From positions 1 through 64,000 of the forward strand of contig CAJUSQ010000004.1 of assembly GCA_910588885.1 (NCBI GenBank): 64,000 nt of DNA, in the 5' to 3' direction. The stretch is from an uncultured Lachnospiraceae bacterium (lineage in GTDB: Bacteria; Bacillota; Clostridia; Lachnospirales; Lachnospiraceae). The notes under the pieces are model-generated. The model was not told the origin of the DNA. It made no database searches and worked only from the letters and a program-made list of their open reading frames with translations. Below, piece by piece: positions 9,373 through 17,585 of this stretch. Position 1 is the first letter of the stretch. The number at the start of each line of letters is the position of its first letter. Position numbers and translations under genes: made by a program.

Positions 9373-11117
9373 CAGGCTTCCCCTCCGTTCTGGTCAAAGT
9401 CCCCGCCGCCCTGGGTCTGGCTGTGATATACCTCCTGGTAGATCCCATTCCCGGCAAGCAGGTTTTCATGAGTATCAAAGGCGTCAATCCGTCCGTTGTC
9501 CAGCACAAGGATCCGGTCCGCATCCTGGATACTGGAAATCCGCTGGGCAATAATAAACTTGGTGGTATCCGGGATTTCTTCCCGGAACGCCCGGCGGATC
9601 CTGGCATCCGTAGCCGTATCCACTGCGGAGGTGCTGTCATCCAGCACCAGGATCTTCGGCTTTTTCAGCAAAGCCCGGGCAATGCAGATCCGCTGCTTCT
9701 GTCCTCCGGACACGTTTGTGCCGCCCTGTTCGATATAGGTTTCATAGCCCTCCGGAAACTGGGTGATAAATTCATCGGCGCAGGCCATTTTACAAGCCCG
9801 GATACAGTCTTCTTTCGTGGCGTTTTTATCGCCCCAGCGCAGGTTTTCCAGGATCGTCCCGGAAAAAAGCACATTTTTCTGAAGTACCACGGACACCTCG
9901 TTCCGCAGTGTTTCCAGATCGTAGGTACGCACATCCTTGCCGCCTACCTTTACACAGCCCTGCTGCACATCATAAAGGCGGCTGATCAGGTTGACAAAGC
10001 TGGATTTTGCGCTTCCGGTGCCCCCTAAAATCCCAATGGTTTCCCCGGCCTGAATCCGCACATTAATATCGGAAAGCACCGGTTTTCCTTTTCCATAGGC
10101 AAAGAACACATGTTCGAACTCCACACTCCCGTCGGGAATCACAGTCTCCGCCTGGGCGGGGCTTACCAGATCTGCCTGCTCCTCCAAAACCTCGGCGATC
10201 CGTCTGGCGCTGGCCATACTAAGGGACAGCATTACGAAAATCATGGACAGCATCATCAGGCTCATGAGAATATTCATAATATAGGCCAGAAGGCTGGTCA
10301 GCTCTCCGGTAGTCAGGGAGCCGCCCACGATCATCCTGGCTCCCATCCAGGATAAGCCCAGGATACAGGAATAAACCACAAACATCATCACCGGGCTGTT
10401 CAGCGCTACAATGGACTCGGCTTTGATAAACATTTCATAAATTTTTTCGGCTGCTTTCGTGAATTTGCTGCGCTCATGTTCCTCCCGTACAAAGGCTTTC
10501 ACCACCCGGATTCCGGAAACATTTTCCTGGACACTGGCATTCAGCTCGTCGTACCGGTCAAATACTGCCGTAAAGGCCGGCATGGCTCTGGAAACAATCA
10601 GGGCCAAAATGCTGCCCAGCACCAGAATTGCAACCACAAAGATCATGCTGAGCTTAAAATTAATGAACATTGCCATCAAAAGGGCGCAAATCAGCTGTAT
10701 GGGCGCCCGGGTCCCCATTTTTATCACCATCTGAAAGGCGTTCTGGAGATTGGTTACATCCGTTGTCATCCTGGTTACCAGTCCTGCCGTACTGAATTTG
10801 TCAATATTATGGAAGGAAAAGGTCTGGATATGGGAAAACATACGATCCCTTAAATTACAGGCAAAGCCCGTGGACGCATAGGCCGAGGTTTTTCCGGCCA
10901 GAATCCCGAACAGCAGGCTAAGTCCCGCCATTCCAAACATCAATACGCAGCACAGGATTACATGGTTCATATTTCCTTTCTCAATCCCGTCGTCAATAAT
11001 GGAAGCCATGGCAATGGGTATCAGGATTTCCATAAACACTTCCAGTATGGACAGCAGCGGCGTGGCAATGGCCGTTTTCTTATACTGTCCCAGCTGTGAT
11101 AGTAACGTTTTTAACAT
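9372..11117 (-). CDS. ABC exporter half-transporter, degenerate ATP site subunit
   Basis: Partner half-transporter of about 581 aa with an N-terminal six-helix domain and a C-terminal ATPase domain: Walker A GGTGSAKSS, signature NVSGGQKQR, Walker B LVLDDSTSAVD. Asp replaces the usual catalytic Glu after Walker B, so this subunit should supply the non-hydrolytic half of an asymmetric exporter of the BmrC/BmrD kind. The ATG at 11117 (MLKTLLSQLGQYKK) sits about 9 nt after GAGGAGA; an in-frame ATG at 11147 is less well placed. A MarR-type operator lies about 85 bp upstream. Confidence 0.92.
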   Translation of the reverse strand: MLKTLLSQLGQYKKTAIATPLLSILEVFMEILIPIAMASIIDDGIEKGNMNHVILCCVLMFGMAGLSLLFGILAGKTSAYASTGFACNLRDRMFSHIQTFSFHNIDKFSTAGLVTRMTTDVTNLQNAFQMVIKMGTRAPIQLICALLMAMFINFKLSMIFVVAILVLGSILALIVSRAMPAFTAVFDRYDELNASVQENVSGIRVVKAFVREEHERSKFTKAAEKIYEMFIKAESIVALNSPVMMFVVYSCILGLSWMGARMIVGGSLTTGELTSLLAYIMNILMSLMMLSMIFVMLSLSMASARRIAEVLEEQADLVSPAQAETVIPDGSVEFEHVFFAYGKGKPVLSDINVRIQAGETIGILGGTGSAKSSFVNLISRLYDVQQGCVKVGGKDVRTYDLETLRNEVSVVLQKNVLFSGTILENLRWGDKNATKEDCIRACKMACADEFITQFPEGYETYIEQGGTNVSGGQKQRICIARALLKKPKILVLDDSTSAVDTATDARIRRAFREEIPDTTKFIIAQRISSIQDADRILVLDNGRIDAFDTHENLLAGNGIYQEVYHSQTQGGGDFDQNGGEA

Positions 11118-11202
11118 AAATTCTCGTCTCCTCTCTTTTTCTATCATTCATCGTTTCTTCCGGCTCCTCTGCCGTTTCTTTCGCCTTTGGAGCCTTTTAA
11201 AC

Positions 11203-11216
11203 TGTAGCAGGCTACA
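11203..11216. promoter_or_regulatory. MarR operator candidate in front of the ABC exporter genes
   Basis: Perfect palindrome TGTAGC-AG-GCTACA between the marR stop and the first exporter gene. It has the same half-sites and spacing as the site at 11686-11699. A TAAAGT (-10-like, minus strand) abuts it at 11216-11221; no good -35 is seen. Confidence 0.7.
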
Positions 11217-11245
11217 CTTTACTGCAAAAAGAAAACCCTGCCGGG

Positions 11246-11665
11246 TCATTTTACATTCTCATATACCAGAGTCAAAAGGGCTTTCAGCTCTTCGATCTGC
11301 TCCCCGGTCATACCCCGGGTCAAAAGATGTTCCATCTTGTCATGGGAAGCCTTCATCTGTTCAAACAGTTCTTCTTCTCTCTTCGTCAGATACAAATATT
11401 TGTTCCGCTTATCCTCCCCGTCAAACTCCGTACGCACAAAGCCCTTGTGCTCTAACCGCTGCACAATCCCTACCACCGTAGGATGGGATACCTTCAAATA
11501 CTGCTGCAGCTCCTTCTGGGTGGTCCTCTCCCCCCCTCTTCCCCTTAAAAACTTCAGCACCCGCACCTGGGAAGAAGTCAGGTCCACCGGCTTGAAGATC
11601 TGGTTGGCATGGCGTTCCGTATGCTCTTGAATCACTTTCAGCAAATAGCCGATATCGCTTAGCAT
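11246..11665 (-). CDS. MarR family transcriptional regulator
   Basis: Winged-helix regulator of about 139 aa. The recognition region QKELQQYLKVSHPTVVGIVQ (about 55-75) and the wing DKRNKYLYLT are typical MarR elements, flanked by N- and C-terminal dimerisation helices. I prefer the ATG at 11665, 8 nt after AGGTGA; an upstream in-frame GTG lacks a ribosome site. Two identical-format palindromes, one over its own start region and one before the exporter genes, indicate that it represses itself and the downstream ABC genes until an inducer binds. Confidence 0.9.
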   Translation of the reverse strand: MLSDIGYLLKVIQEHTERHANQIFKPVDLTSSQVRVLKFLRGRGGERTTQKELQQYLKVSHPTVVGIVQRLEHKGFVRTEFDGEDKRNKYLYLTKREEELFEQMKASHDKMEHLLTRGMTGEQIEELKALLTLVYENVK

Positions 11666-11685
11666 AATAAGTTTCACCTCAATTC

Positions 11686-11699
11686 TGTAGCACGCTACA
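11686..11699. promoter_or_regulatory. MarR operator candidate at the marR transcription start
   Basis: Perfect palindrome TGTAGC-AC-GCTACA lying 4 bp downstream of the -10 box of the marR promoter, where bound repressor would cover the transcription start. Confidence 0.75.
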
Positions 11700-11703
11700 T
11701 ATT

Positions 11704-11732
11704 ATTATAGGGGAAAATTTTTTATTTTGCAA
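11704..11732 (-). promoter_or_regulatory. SigA promoter of marR
   Basis: On the minus strand TTGCAA (11727-11732), a 17-bp spacer and a perfect TATAAT (11704-11709). Confidence 0.8.
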
Positions 11733-11949
11733 GTATTTTTTCCAAAATTTTGAAACGCCCTATTTTGAAAAACAGGCGGACGCTGCTTTGTTTCCTTTTT
11801 CCCGAATCCTGTTTCCGTTCCGGCACCATTTTCCTGCATAAATGCCTTTCCTTCTGCAAACGCTAATTCCGGGCATGATTTTCATGCTTCCTATGGCCGT
11901 TCCAAAAGGAGCCGTCATTCAAATTCCTCAAAGAAAGGATTTGCGCCTT

Positions 11950-12147
11950 ATGAACCAAGATCGGAAATCATCCAACGACCATCCCACCTATACGCCCAAT
12001 CCGGAATATGATTTTTTCAAGGCAAATTCCGCTACGGACTGCACCGGCTCCGTGCCGCGGCCCCCTGTGGACGACGCCGAACTGGATTCCTATCTGGACG
12101 TCTATAACTTCCTGCCCCAATGCGCCATTGCAAGGGAAAAGAACTAA
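11950..12147 (+). CDS. Small conserved-looking protein of unknown function (65 aa)
   Basis: An ATG preceded by AAAGGA opens a 65-codon frame. The product has no signal peptide or membrane segment. It is polar and proline-rich, with the core YDFFKANSATDCTG followed by an acidic ESYLD-like stretch (DDAELDSYLDVYNF) and two cysteines. I have an unverified impression of similar short proteins in Lachnospiraceae, but know no function. It stands alone between the marR promoter and a convergent gene. A longer in-frame start at 11842 has no ribosome site. Confidence 0.6.
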   Translation: MNQDRKSSNDHPTYTPNPEYDFFKANSATDCTGSVPRPPVDDAELDSYLDVYNFLPQCAIAREKN

Positions 12148-12190
12148 AAATGCAGGCTCCGGCTGCCTGTCTTGTGCAGCCGGAACCTGC
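12147..12190 (-). terminator. Intrinsic terminator of the LytTR/LiaF-like operon
   Basis: Two 15-nt arms (GCAGGCTCCGGCTGC and GCAGCCGGAACCTGC) pair with one mismatch around a 9-nt loop; on the minus strand five T follow. It serves the gene ending at 12243 and also sits just after the stop of the convergent 65-aa gene. Confidence 0.8.
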
Positions 12191-12242
12191 CTGAAGCAAA
12201 AGCGTTTCCCTATAAGCCTGAACAGGGCCCGCAGCGTTTCCT

Positions 12243-13001
12243 TTAAATATACGTAATCGTCACTCCGGAAAAGCTCACATCCCCGGTCAGTGTCACCATC
12301 GGGCTTCCGCTGCTGCGGTTATAGTTTTTCTCATCCACGGAACCGCAGGCACAGTTGGTCTGATCATTGATAAACCATTCCTTCGGCACATACAGCGCTA
12401 TGCTGCCGAAAGACACCGATAAGTCTATCACCGCATTGCCCTCAGGGATCCTGGCGTTGTCAAAAAACACCCGCATTGACCCGAAGCTGCATTCCAGGGA
12501 AGCCTGTTCAAGCCAGTCCGTATTCACATATTTCGTTGACGAACTGAAGTTTGTTTTAAAATAGATCCGGTTTCCGCTCCGGTCCTTTTGCACCTCCGAT
12601 CCCTCAAAGTCTGCCGGAAGATCCACATATTTTTCCTCATCCATCGCCTGCTCCCTCCAATTCCATTTGTAAATGTAAGAATGTTTCCGCTTGAAAATCA
12701 GATTCAGCCCGGCCGTCCCAAGAGCGGCGGCAATCAGCACCGTCCAGGGCGTAATAGCCGTGATCCCCAGGGGCTCGTCAAAAATGATACACAGGAATGC
12801 AATCGGAAACAGGATTTTCCCGAAGCTGCGTTCCCAAATCCCCTGAAGGATAATTGCCGTAAAGAAAATGGCAAACAGGATCCCGGCCATCCCTATTTCG
12901 CTTAGATATCCCAGCCGGCTGACCACCAGAAAGGCAGCTGCCAAAATCAGGAATACTCCCCAAAAAATCTTACTTCCCTTTTGATACCTTTTTTCCTTCA
13001 T
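12243..13001 (-). CDS. LiaF-like membrane protein
   Basis: A 252-aa protein with four closely spaced membrane helices in residues 12-105. A cytoplasmic-type C-terminal half is rich in beta strands (for example SLECSFGSMRVFFDNARI and DLSVSFGSIALYVP), the pattern of LiaF C-terminal domains that modulate envelope-stress regulators. It overlaps the preceding LytTR gene by ATGA, so the two are co-translated. By analogy with other LytTR/membrane-protein pairs, it may restrain the regulator; this is inference. Confidence 0.75.
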   Translation of the reverse strand: MKEKRYQKGSKIFWGVFLILAAAFLVVSRLGYLSEIGMAGILFAIFFTAIILQGIWERSFGKILFPIAFLCIIFDEPLGITAITPWTVLIAAALGTAGLNLIFKRKHSYIYKWNWREQAMDEEKYVDLPADFEGSEVQKDRSGNRIYFKTNFSSSTKYVNTDWLEQASLECSFGSMRVFFDNARIPEGNAVIDLSVSFGSIALYVPKEWFINDQTNCACGSVDEKNYNRSSGSPMVTLTGDVSFSGVTITYI

Positions 13002-13459
13002 CTACGATTCCTCTTTTCCTCTAATTTGTCTTTCAGGGGCTTATAGTAATGCCTGGATACAAACACCTGTTTGTGTGTGTCCTGAAATGCTACGATACTG
13101 GAAGCCGACAGATTCCGCTGGATGGAATAGACCTTCTTGGTATTCAATATCGTTGATTTTGATACCCGCTGAAAATATCCCGGTAAAAATTCCTCCAGTT
13201 CATACAGGCGGTACTTAACCTGGTACAGATCCGCCGTAGTATGGGCAAAGACCGCTTTCTCTTCCGTTTCAAAAAAGAGAATGTCTTCCAGGGGCAGATA
13301 GAATTCCGTATCACCTTTGTAAAAAACAAACTGCGGATCCCTTCCTACCAGTTCTGCCAATACCTTCTGTATCGCTTGCACTTCTTCACTTAAGACACGG
13401 CAGCGTATTATGATCTCGTCATTTGTAATGCTGCCGTCCAGCTCTAACCGTATTTTCAT
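12998..13459 (-). CDS. LytTR-domain transcriptional regulator without receiver
   Basis: 153 aa, ATG start with AGGAAA just upstream. The C-terminal two thirds form a LytTR DNA-binding domain, recognisable from LEDILFFETEEKAVFAHT, the YRLYELEEFLP helix, and FQRVSKSTILNTKKV followed by VSRHYYKPLKDKL. There is no phospho-receiver, so activity is probably controlled by the membrane protein encoded immediately downstream with a 4-bp overlap. A weak promoter (TTTACT-N17-CATACT) lies just upstream. Confidence 0.88.
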   Translation of the reverse strand: MKIRLELDGSITNDEIIIRCRVLSEEVQAIQKVLAELVGRDPQFVFYKGDTEFYLPLEDILFFETEEKAVFAHTTADLYQVKYRLYELEEFLPGYFQRVSKSTILNTKKVYSIQRNLSASSIVAFQDTHKQVFVSRHYYKPLKDKLEEKRNRR

Positions 13460-13577
13460 TTTCCTGAACCTCTGTGCTTTCTGAACTTAGTATGCCCAAA
13501 ATCCCGGGAAAAGTAAAGGGGTTTTCCCTAAGAGGTCAAAATCCGGACTCAAGAGGCAGGAATTCCACTTCATCCGC

Positions 13578-13640
13578 CATAACCAATGCTTCCTTTTCAT
13601 CCGGTCATAACCAACGCTTCCCTTTTATCCGGCCCCTAGC
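13578..13640. repeat. Tandem 28-bp repeat at the 3' end of feoB
   Basis: On the minus strand, two consecutive units beginning CCGGATAAAAGGGAAGCG and CCGGATGAAAAGGAAGCA and ending TTGGTTATG, plus a third partial unit. The first contains the feoB stop codon, so the end of the gene and its 3' untranslated region have been duplicated. Confidence 0.6.
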
Positions 13641-15805
13641 AGTAAGGATATCCCGTGGATCAGCCCGCAGCACAGCATTCCGACAGCCGTCGGCAGCAGA
13701 AAGGCCAATGCCGTATCCCGCCAGCTTCCGGTTTCCTTTTTGACGGTGAGCAATGTCGTGGAACAGGGCCAGTGGAACAGCGTGAACACCAGTACGCACA
13801 GCGCGGTCACCCAGGTCCAGCCCTGGGCGGTCAGCAGCTCCTTGATTTCCGTCAGCTGTCCAAGCTCCGTCAATTGTCCCTGCTTCAGATAGGCCATGAT
13901 CAGAATCGGCACTACGATTTCATTGGCCGGAAGCCCCAGCAAAAAGGCCGTCAGAATCACGCCGTCCAGCCCCAGCAGCCGGGCAAAGGGATCTAAAATA
14001 CTTGTGCACCAAAAAAGCAGCGTTTCCCCGCAAACCGTTACATTTGCCAAAATCCAGATCAGGGCCCCGGCAGGAGCCGCAACCGCCGCTGCCCGCCCCA
14101 ATACAAACAACGTCCGGTCCAGCACCGAGCGAAGCAGCACCCGGCCTGCCTGGGGCTTCCGGTAAGGGGGCAGCTCCAGCAAAAAGCCCGAGGGCTTCCC
14201 CTTTAAAAAAGTCAAAGACAAGCCTTTGGATACCAGGAATGTGAAAAAAATGCCCAGAAGAATCAGCCCGGTCAGCAGCAGGGCGCTTTTTACGGAAGCC
14301 CAGGGCTCCGGCATATTTCCGGCAAAAAACAAGGTCAGCAGCAGGATCAGCGTGGGAAACCGGCCGTTGCAGGGTACAAAGCTATTGGTCAGAAGGGCAA
14401 TCAGCCGTTCCCTGGGGGAGTCAATAATCCGGCAGCCCGTGACCCCCACCGCGTTGCAGCCGAATCCCATCGCCATGGTCAGGGCCTGTTTGCCGCAGGC
14501 GCTGCACCGCCGGAAGCAGCTGTCCAGATTAAAAGCCACCCGGGGCAGGATTCCGGCATCCTCCAAAAGGGTAAACAGCGGGAAAAAGATTGCCATGGGC
14601 GGCAGCATCACGGATACGACCCAGGCCAGCACCCGGTAGGCCCCCAGCACTAAAAGCCCATGAAGCCAATCCGGTGCCCCCAGGGCATAAAACCCTTCCG
14701 TCAGCCAGTCCTGAATCCGGAACAGAAATGACGATAGCAGCTGCGAAGGAACATTCGCACCTGCTATCGTAAGCCAAAATACGGCCGTTAAAAGCAACAG
14801 CATCAAGGGAAAACCCCACAGCCGGCTTGTGAAATATTTGTCAATTTTCCGGTCAAAACCCGAAAAGATCCCCTTCTCCCATTGGACGGCCCTCTTACAG
14901 AGCGCCTCCGCCTGCCGGATATAGCGCTCCGGGCCTTCTTCTGTATCCGTTTCACATCCCGGGCCTTTCGACATATTCGTTTCGCATTCCGGGCCTTTCG
15001 ACGTATCCGTTTCGCAACCCGGGCCTTTCCCGGCATCCGTTTCGGGCAGCCTGGGGTTGGGAATCACTTCCCCGGCCGTCACCTGATCCAGCAGATCCGT
15101 CAGCGTCTTAAGACTCTCCTTCTGATGGGCGCAGATCCCTGCCACCGGTACCCCCAGTTCCCGGGAAAGCATTTCCAAATCAACCCGGATGCCCTTTTTC
15201 TTCGCCTCGTCCATCAGATTTACACAGAGAATAACGTTTTTTTCCAGCTCCATAATCTGAAACGCCAGATTCAGATTCCGTTCCAGGCAGGTCGCATCAC
15301 AGACCACCACCACCGCATCCGCCTGGCCGGAGCACAGGAACTCCCGGGCAGCCTCCTCTTCCGCCGACTGTACCCACAGCGAATAAGCGCCCGGCAGATC
15401 CACCAGCTCATAATTCCGTCCCTGTGTCGAAAACTGCCCCCGGGCATTGGAAACCGTCTTCCCAGGCCAATTCCCGGTATGCTGGCGCAGCCCCGTCAGG
15501 CCGTTGAAAACACTGGTTTTCCCCACGTTGGGATTTCCGGCCAGGGCCACAACCTTCCGGCCGCCCGAAAGTCCCTTCAGCAAAATCCGGCTGCCATGCT
15601 CTTTTCGGATGGCCACGACGGCGCCCCGGAGGAGGAACGCCTTTGGATCCCCGGACGGACTTTTGGCAACGCATCGAACATTTGTTCCTTCTATCATTCC
15701 CAAATCCAGCAAACGCCGCCGCATACCGCCCGAAATTCGCAGTTCCCGGATCCTGGCCTCCTGCCCCGGCTCCAGGTCACTCAGAAAGCTCTCCCTTTTT
15801 TCCAT
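13625..15805 (-). CDS. feoB: FeoA-FeoB fusion, ferrous iron transporter
   Basis: Fe(II) importer of about 726 aa. Residues 5-80 are a FeoA (SH3-like) domain normally encoded separately. The GTPase domain follows with G1 GNPNVGKTS (90-98), G3 DLPGAYSL and G4 NLMD, then a linker containing four 10-residue repeats (about 250-290), and an inner-membrane region of multiple helices with two Gate motifs. No separate feoA is visible nearby. The ATG at 15805 is 8 nt after GAGAGG; two ATGs just upstream sit too close to it. The repeat lies between the GTPase and membrane regions. Confidence 0.92.
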   Translation of the reverse strand: MEKRESFLSDLEPGQEARIRELRISGGMRRRLLDLGMIEGTNVRCVAKSPSGDPKAFLLRGAVVAIRKEHGSRILLKGLSGGRKVVALAGNPNVGKTSVFNGLTGLRQHTGNWPGKTVSNARGQFSTQGRNYELVDLPGAYSLWVQSAEEEAAREFLCSGQADAVVVVCDATCLERNLNLAFQIMELEKNVILCVNLMDEAKKKGIRVDLEMLSRELGVPVAGICAHQKESLKTLTDLLDQVTAGEVIPNPRLPETDAGKGPGCETDTSKGPECETNMSKGPGCETDTEEGPERYIRQAEALCKRAVQWEKGIFSGFDRKIDKYFTSRLWGFPLMLLLLTAVFWLTIAGANVPSQLLSSFLFRIQDWLTEGFYALGAPDWLHGLLVLGAYRVLAWVVSVMLPPMAIFFPLFTLLEDAGILPRVAFNLDSCFRRCSACGKQALTMAMGFGCNAVGVTGCRIIDSPRERLIALLTNSFVPCNGRFPTLILLLTLFFAGNMPEPWASVKSALLLTGLILLGIFFTFLVSKGLSLTFLKGKPSGFLLELPPYRKPQAGRVLLRSVLDRTLFVLGRAAAVAAPAGALIWILANVTVCGETLLFWCTSILDPFARLLGLDGVILTAFLLGLPANEIVVPILIMAYLKQGQLTELGQLTEIKELLTAQGWTWVTALCVLVFTLFHWPCSTTLLTVKKETGSWRDTALAFLLPTAVGMLCCGLIHGISLLLGAG
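14931..15050. repeat. Four in-frame 30-bp tandem repeats inside feoB
   Basis: The unit begins GGGCCTT at 14931, 14961, 14991 and 15021, an exact 30-bp period. It encodes ten-residue units of the type KGPGCETDTS with one cysteine each. The repeats keep frame, so copy-number change would alter linker length without breaking the protein. Confidence 0.9.
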
Positions 15806-15853
15806 ATGCATCATCCTCTCCCCGGCCGGGCCGGGAAGCCTTTTACTGCTATT

Positions 15854-17176
15854 TTATGAAAAAGTTTTGCGGTGCATTCCTGCCTTCTGCTTCCTGGGAA
15901 TGTCCTTATAGCGATAAACGGAAAGCACCAGCCCAAGCAGCAGGTAAAACACCACCGCCGATCCGTTCCCATAGGAAAAAAACGGCAGAAATAAGGTACT
16001 CCGCACCCCTTCCAATCCAAGATTCATCCCCACGCATTCCAGGATCTGTACACAAAATACCAGGCCGCAGCCCACGCCCACCATCTGGCCCAGCTGGTTC
16101 TGCTGGCGCAGCGAAATGCGAAACACCTTTCCCACCAGGCAGGCCAGCAGCAGGATCACCAGGATTCCGGCCAGGATCCCAAAACCTGCCAGAAGATTCA
16201 GGAACACAAAGTCGGTATGGGCCGTCTCTGTTTTCAGGAAAAATTCGCTGCCGCTTCCTCCCACCAGGCGGCACCGGCCAAGGGCTTCCCGGGCCATCCG
16301 GCTCATATAATCCCGTTCTTCGTATTTCCCCGGCAGCAAAATACTTAAGATCCTGGCCCGCTGGTACGCCGCAAATCCGTATTTCATGCCAAGGGCCACG
16401 CCGGCCGCCGGAATTCCCACAAAGGCCAGGCTCATCACGGCCAGGGCCCGTTTCCGTTTTACCGCGAACCATCCCTTCCACACGGCAAAGCACAGCATCA
16501 AAAACAGGATCAGGGCCAGATTGATCCCATATCCCACGGATCTTAGGGGATACATGCAAAACAGCACCGGAATGCATCCCAGCAGCCCGCAGCGCAGAAG
16601 CCCCTTTCTTCCGCTGCCCCGATACCGGTAGAGCACCGCTCCAAAAAACGGCACCGTCAGATAGAGAGGAATCGCGAACCGGTATAGGATTCCGTTTACA
16701 AAACGGTATCCCATTACGGAGCCTGCCAAAACAGCTGCCGTCAGCAGTCCCAGATATCCCCAGTAGCAAACAAAGGCATAACGCCCCAGGATACTGTAAT
16801 CCAGAAAATACATGAGCAGCATTGCCCCAAGGCCCAATCCGGTATACAGAAGCTGCGGCCAGAAAACATTCGTTCCGGTCTGACGTTCCAGGAAAAACTG
16901 GACGACAAGCCCCATGATGCTCAAGGCCAGGATCATGCCAAACATTTTCCATTCAAAGCGGGGACGGTGAATCCGGTCCAACTCCACACCCACCTCCACC
17001 GGATCCCCCATCTGGTCCACGGCACGCTTGCAGGCGTCCTCTTTGGACAACCCATATTCCTCGTAGGTTCTGGCTGCTTCCTCAATATGGCTGCAAAGTT
17101 CCTCCTCCACGGCCTCCCGGGCCTGGGCACAGCGCATCTGCTCTGTCACGGTTTTCAAATATTCTTCTTTTCCCAT
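15854..17176 (-). CDS. HAAS-domain / SEDS (FtsW-RodA-SpoVE-like) fusion membrane protein
   Basis: 440 aa. Residues 1-72 form a helical HAAS/permutation-prefix domain (EELCSHIEEAARTYEEYG...DPVEVG), usually found beside PadR regulators. The rest has about nine or ten membrane helices ending in LPFFSYGNGSAVVFYLLLG, typical of SEDS glycan polymerases. AHTDFVF at 319-325 keeps the SEDS Asp (Asp322) known to be needed for polymerase activity in RodA, though the usual PExHTDFI context is altered. Starts 1 bp after the padR stop. It may act in envelope synthesis under a specific signal; no cognate transpeptidase is adjacent. Confidence 0.85.
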   Translation of the reverse strand: MGKEEYLKTVTEQMRCAQAREAVEEELCSHIEEAARTYEEYGLSKEDACKRAVDQMGDPVEVGVELDRIHRPRFEWKMFGMILALSIMGLVVQFFLERQTGTNVFWPQLLYTGLGLGAMLLMYFLDYSILGRYAFVCYWGYLGLLTAAVLAGSVMGYRFVNGILYRFAIPLYLTVPFFGAVLYRYRGSGRKGLLRCGLLGCIPVLFCMYPLRSVGYGINLALILFLMLCFAVWKGWFAVKRKRALAVMSLAFVGIPAAGVALGMKYGFAAYQRARILSILLPGKYEERDYMSRMAREALGRCRLVGGSGSEFFLKTETAHTDFVFLNLLAGFGILAGILVILLLACLVGKVFRISLRQQNQLGQMVGVGCGLVFCVQILECVGMNLGLEGVRSTLFLPFFSYGNGSAVVFYLLLGLVLSVYRYKDIPRKQKAGMHRKTFS

Positions 17177-17177
17177 C

Positions 17178-17507
17178 TCACACCTCCGGGCTTAACACAT
17201 TTCCTACTGCCGCCGCATACTCCTTCCACTCCTGCTTCTGCTGCTTCAAATGCCGCTTTCCTTCCTTCGTAATGCTGTAATACTTCCGCCGCTTTCCTTC
17301 GGATTCCTGCTCATAGGCGGTTAAAAACCCCTTCGCCTCCAGGGAATGCAGAAGCGGATACAAGGTTCCGGCCTTTAATTCGAACAAATGATTGGATCTT
17401 TGCTCCAATGTTTCAATCATCTCGTATCCATACCTGTCCTTCTCTTCCAAAAGCCCCAGCAGCAGCATCGCCGTGCTTCCGGAAAACAAACTTCTCTCAG
17501 CTGCCAT
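17178..17507 (-). CDS. PadR family transcriptional regulator
   Basis: About 109 aa: winged-helix domain with GSTAMLLLGLLEEKDRYGYE, ELKAGTLYPLLHSLEAKGFL and RKYYSITKEG, followed by a C-terminal dimerisation helix. ATG at 17507 is preceded by AGGAGAGGAAAGG; the frame extends further upstream but through the operator region. It heads an operon with the HAAS-SEDS gene. Two identical-format palindromes overlap its promoter, so it is probably autorepressed and controls the membrane protein. Confidence 0.92.
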   Translation of the reverse strand: MAAERSLFSGSTAMLLLGLLEEKDRYGYEMIETLEQRSNHLFELKAGTLYPLLHSLEAKGFLTAYEQESEGKRRKYYSITKEGKRHLKQQKQEWKEYAAAVGNVLSPEV

Positions 17508-17541
17508 CCTTTCCTCTCCTTTCAAATTATCCGCAAATATA

Positions 17542-17585
17542 TATAGACCATCTATATACCTCATAGTATATATAGATGGTCTATA
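17542..17585. promoter_or_regulatory. Pair of PadR operator candidates
   Basis: Two palindromes of format TATAGA-N3-TCTATA at 17542-17556 and 17571-17585, 29 bp centre to centre. They are embedded in larger 20-bp inverted arms (17539-17558 and 17569-17588). The second fills the spacer of the padR promoter; the first covers the early transcribed region. Confidence 0.8.

Noticed and set aside
14931..15050. Possible CRISPR array (30-bp period)
   Set aside because: Units are contiguous without spacers and in frame within feoB; no cas gene in the window.
14882..15859. 325-codon open frame antisense to feoB, including the repeat
   Set aside because: Arginine/proline/histidine-rich shadow of feoB.
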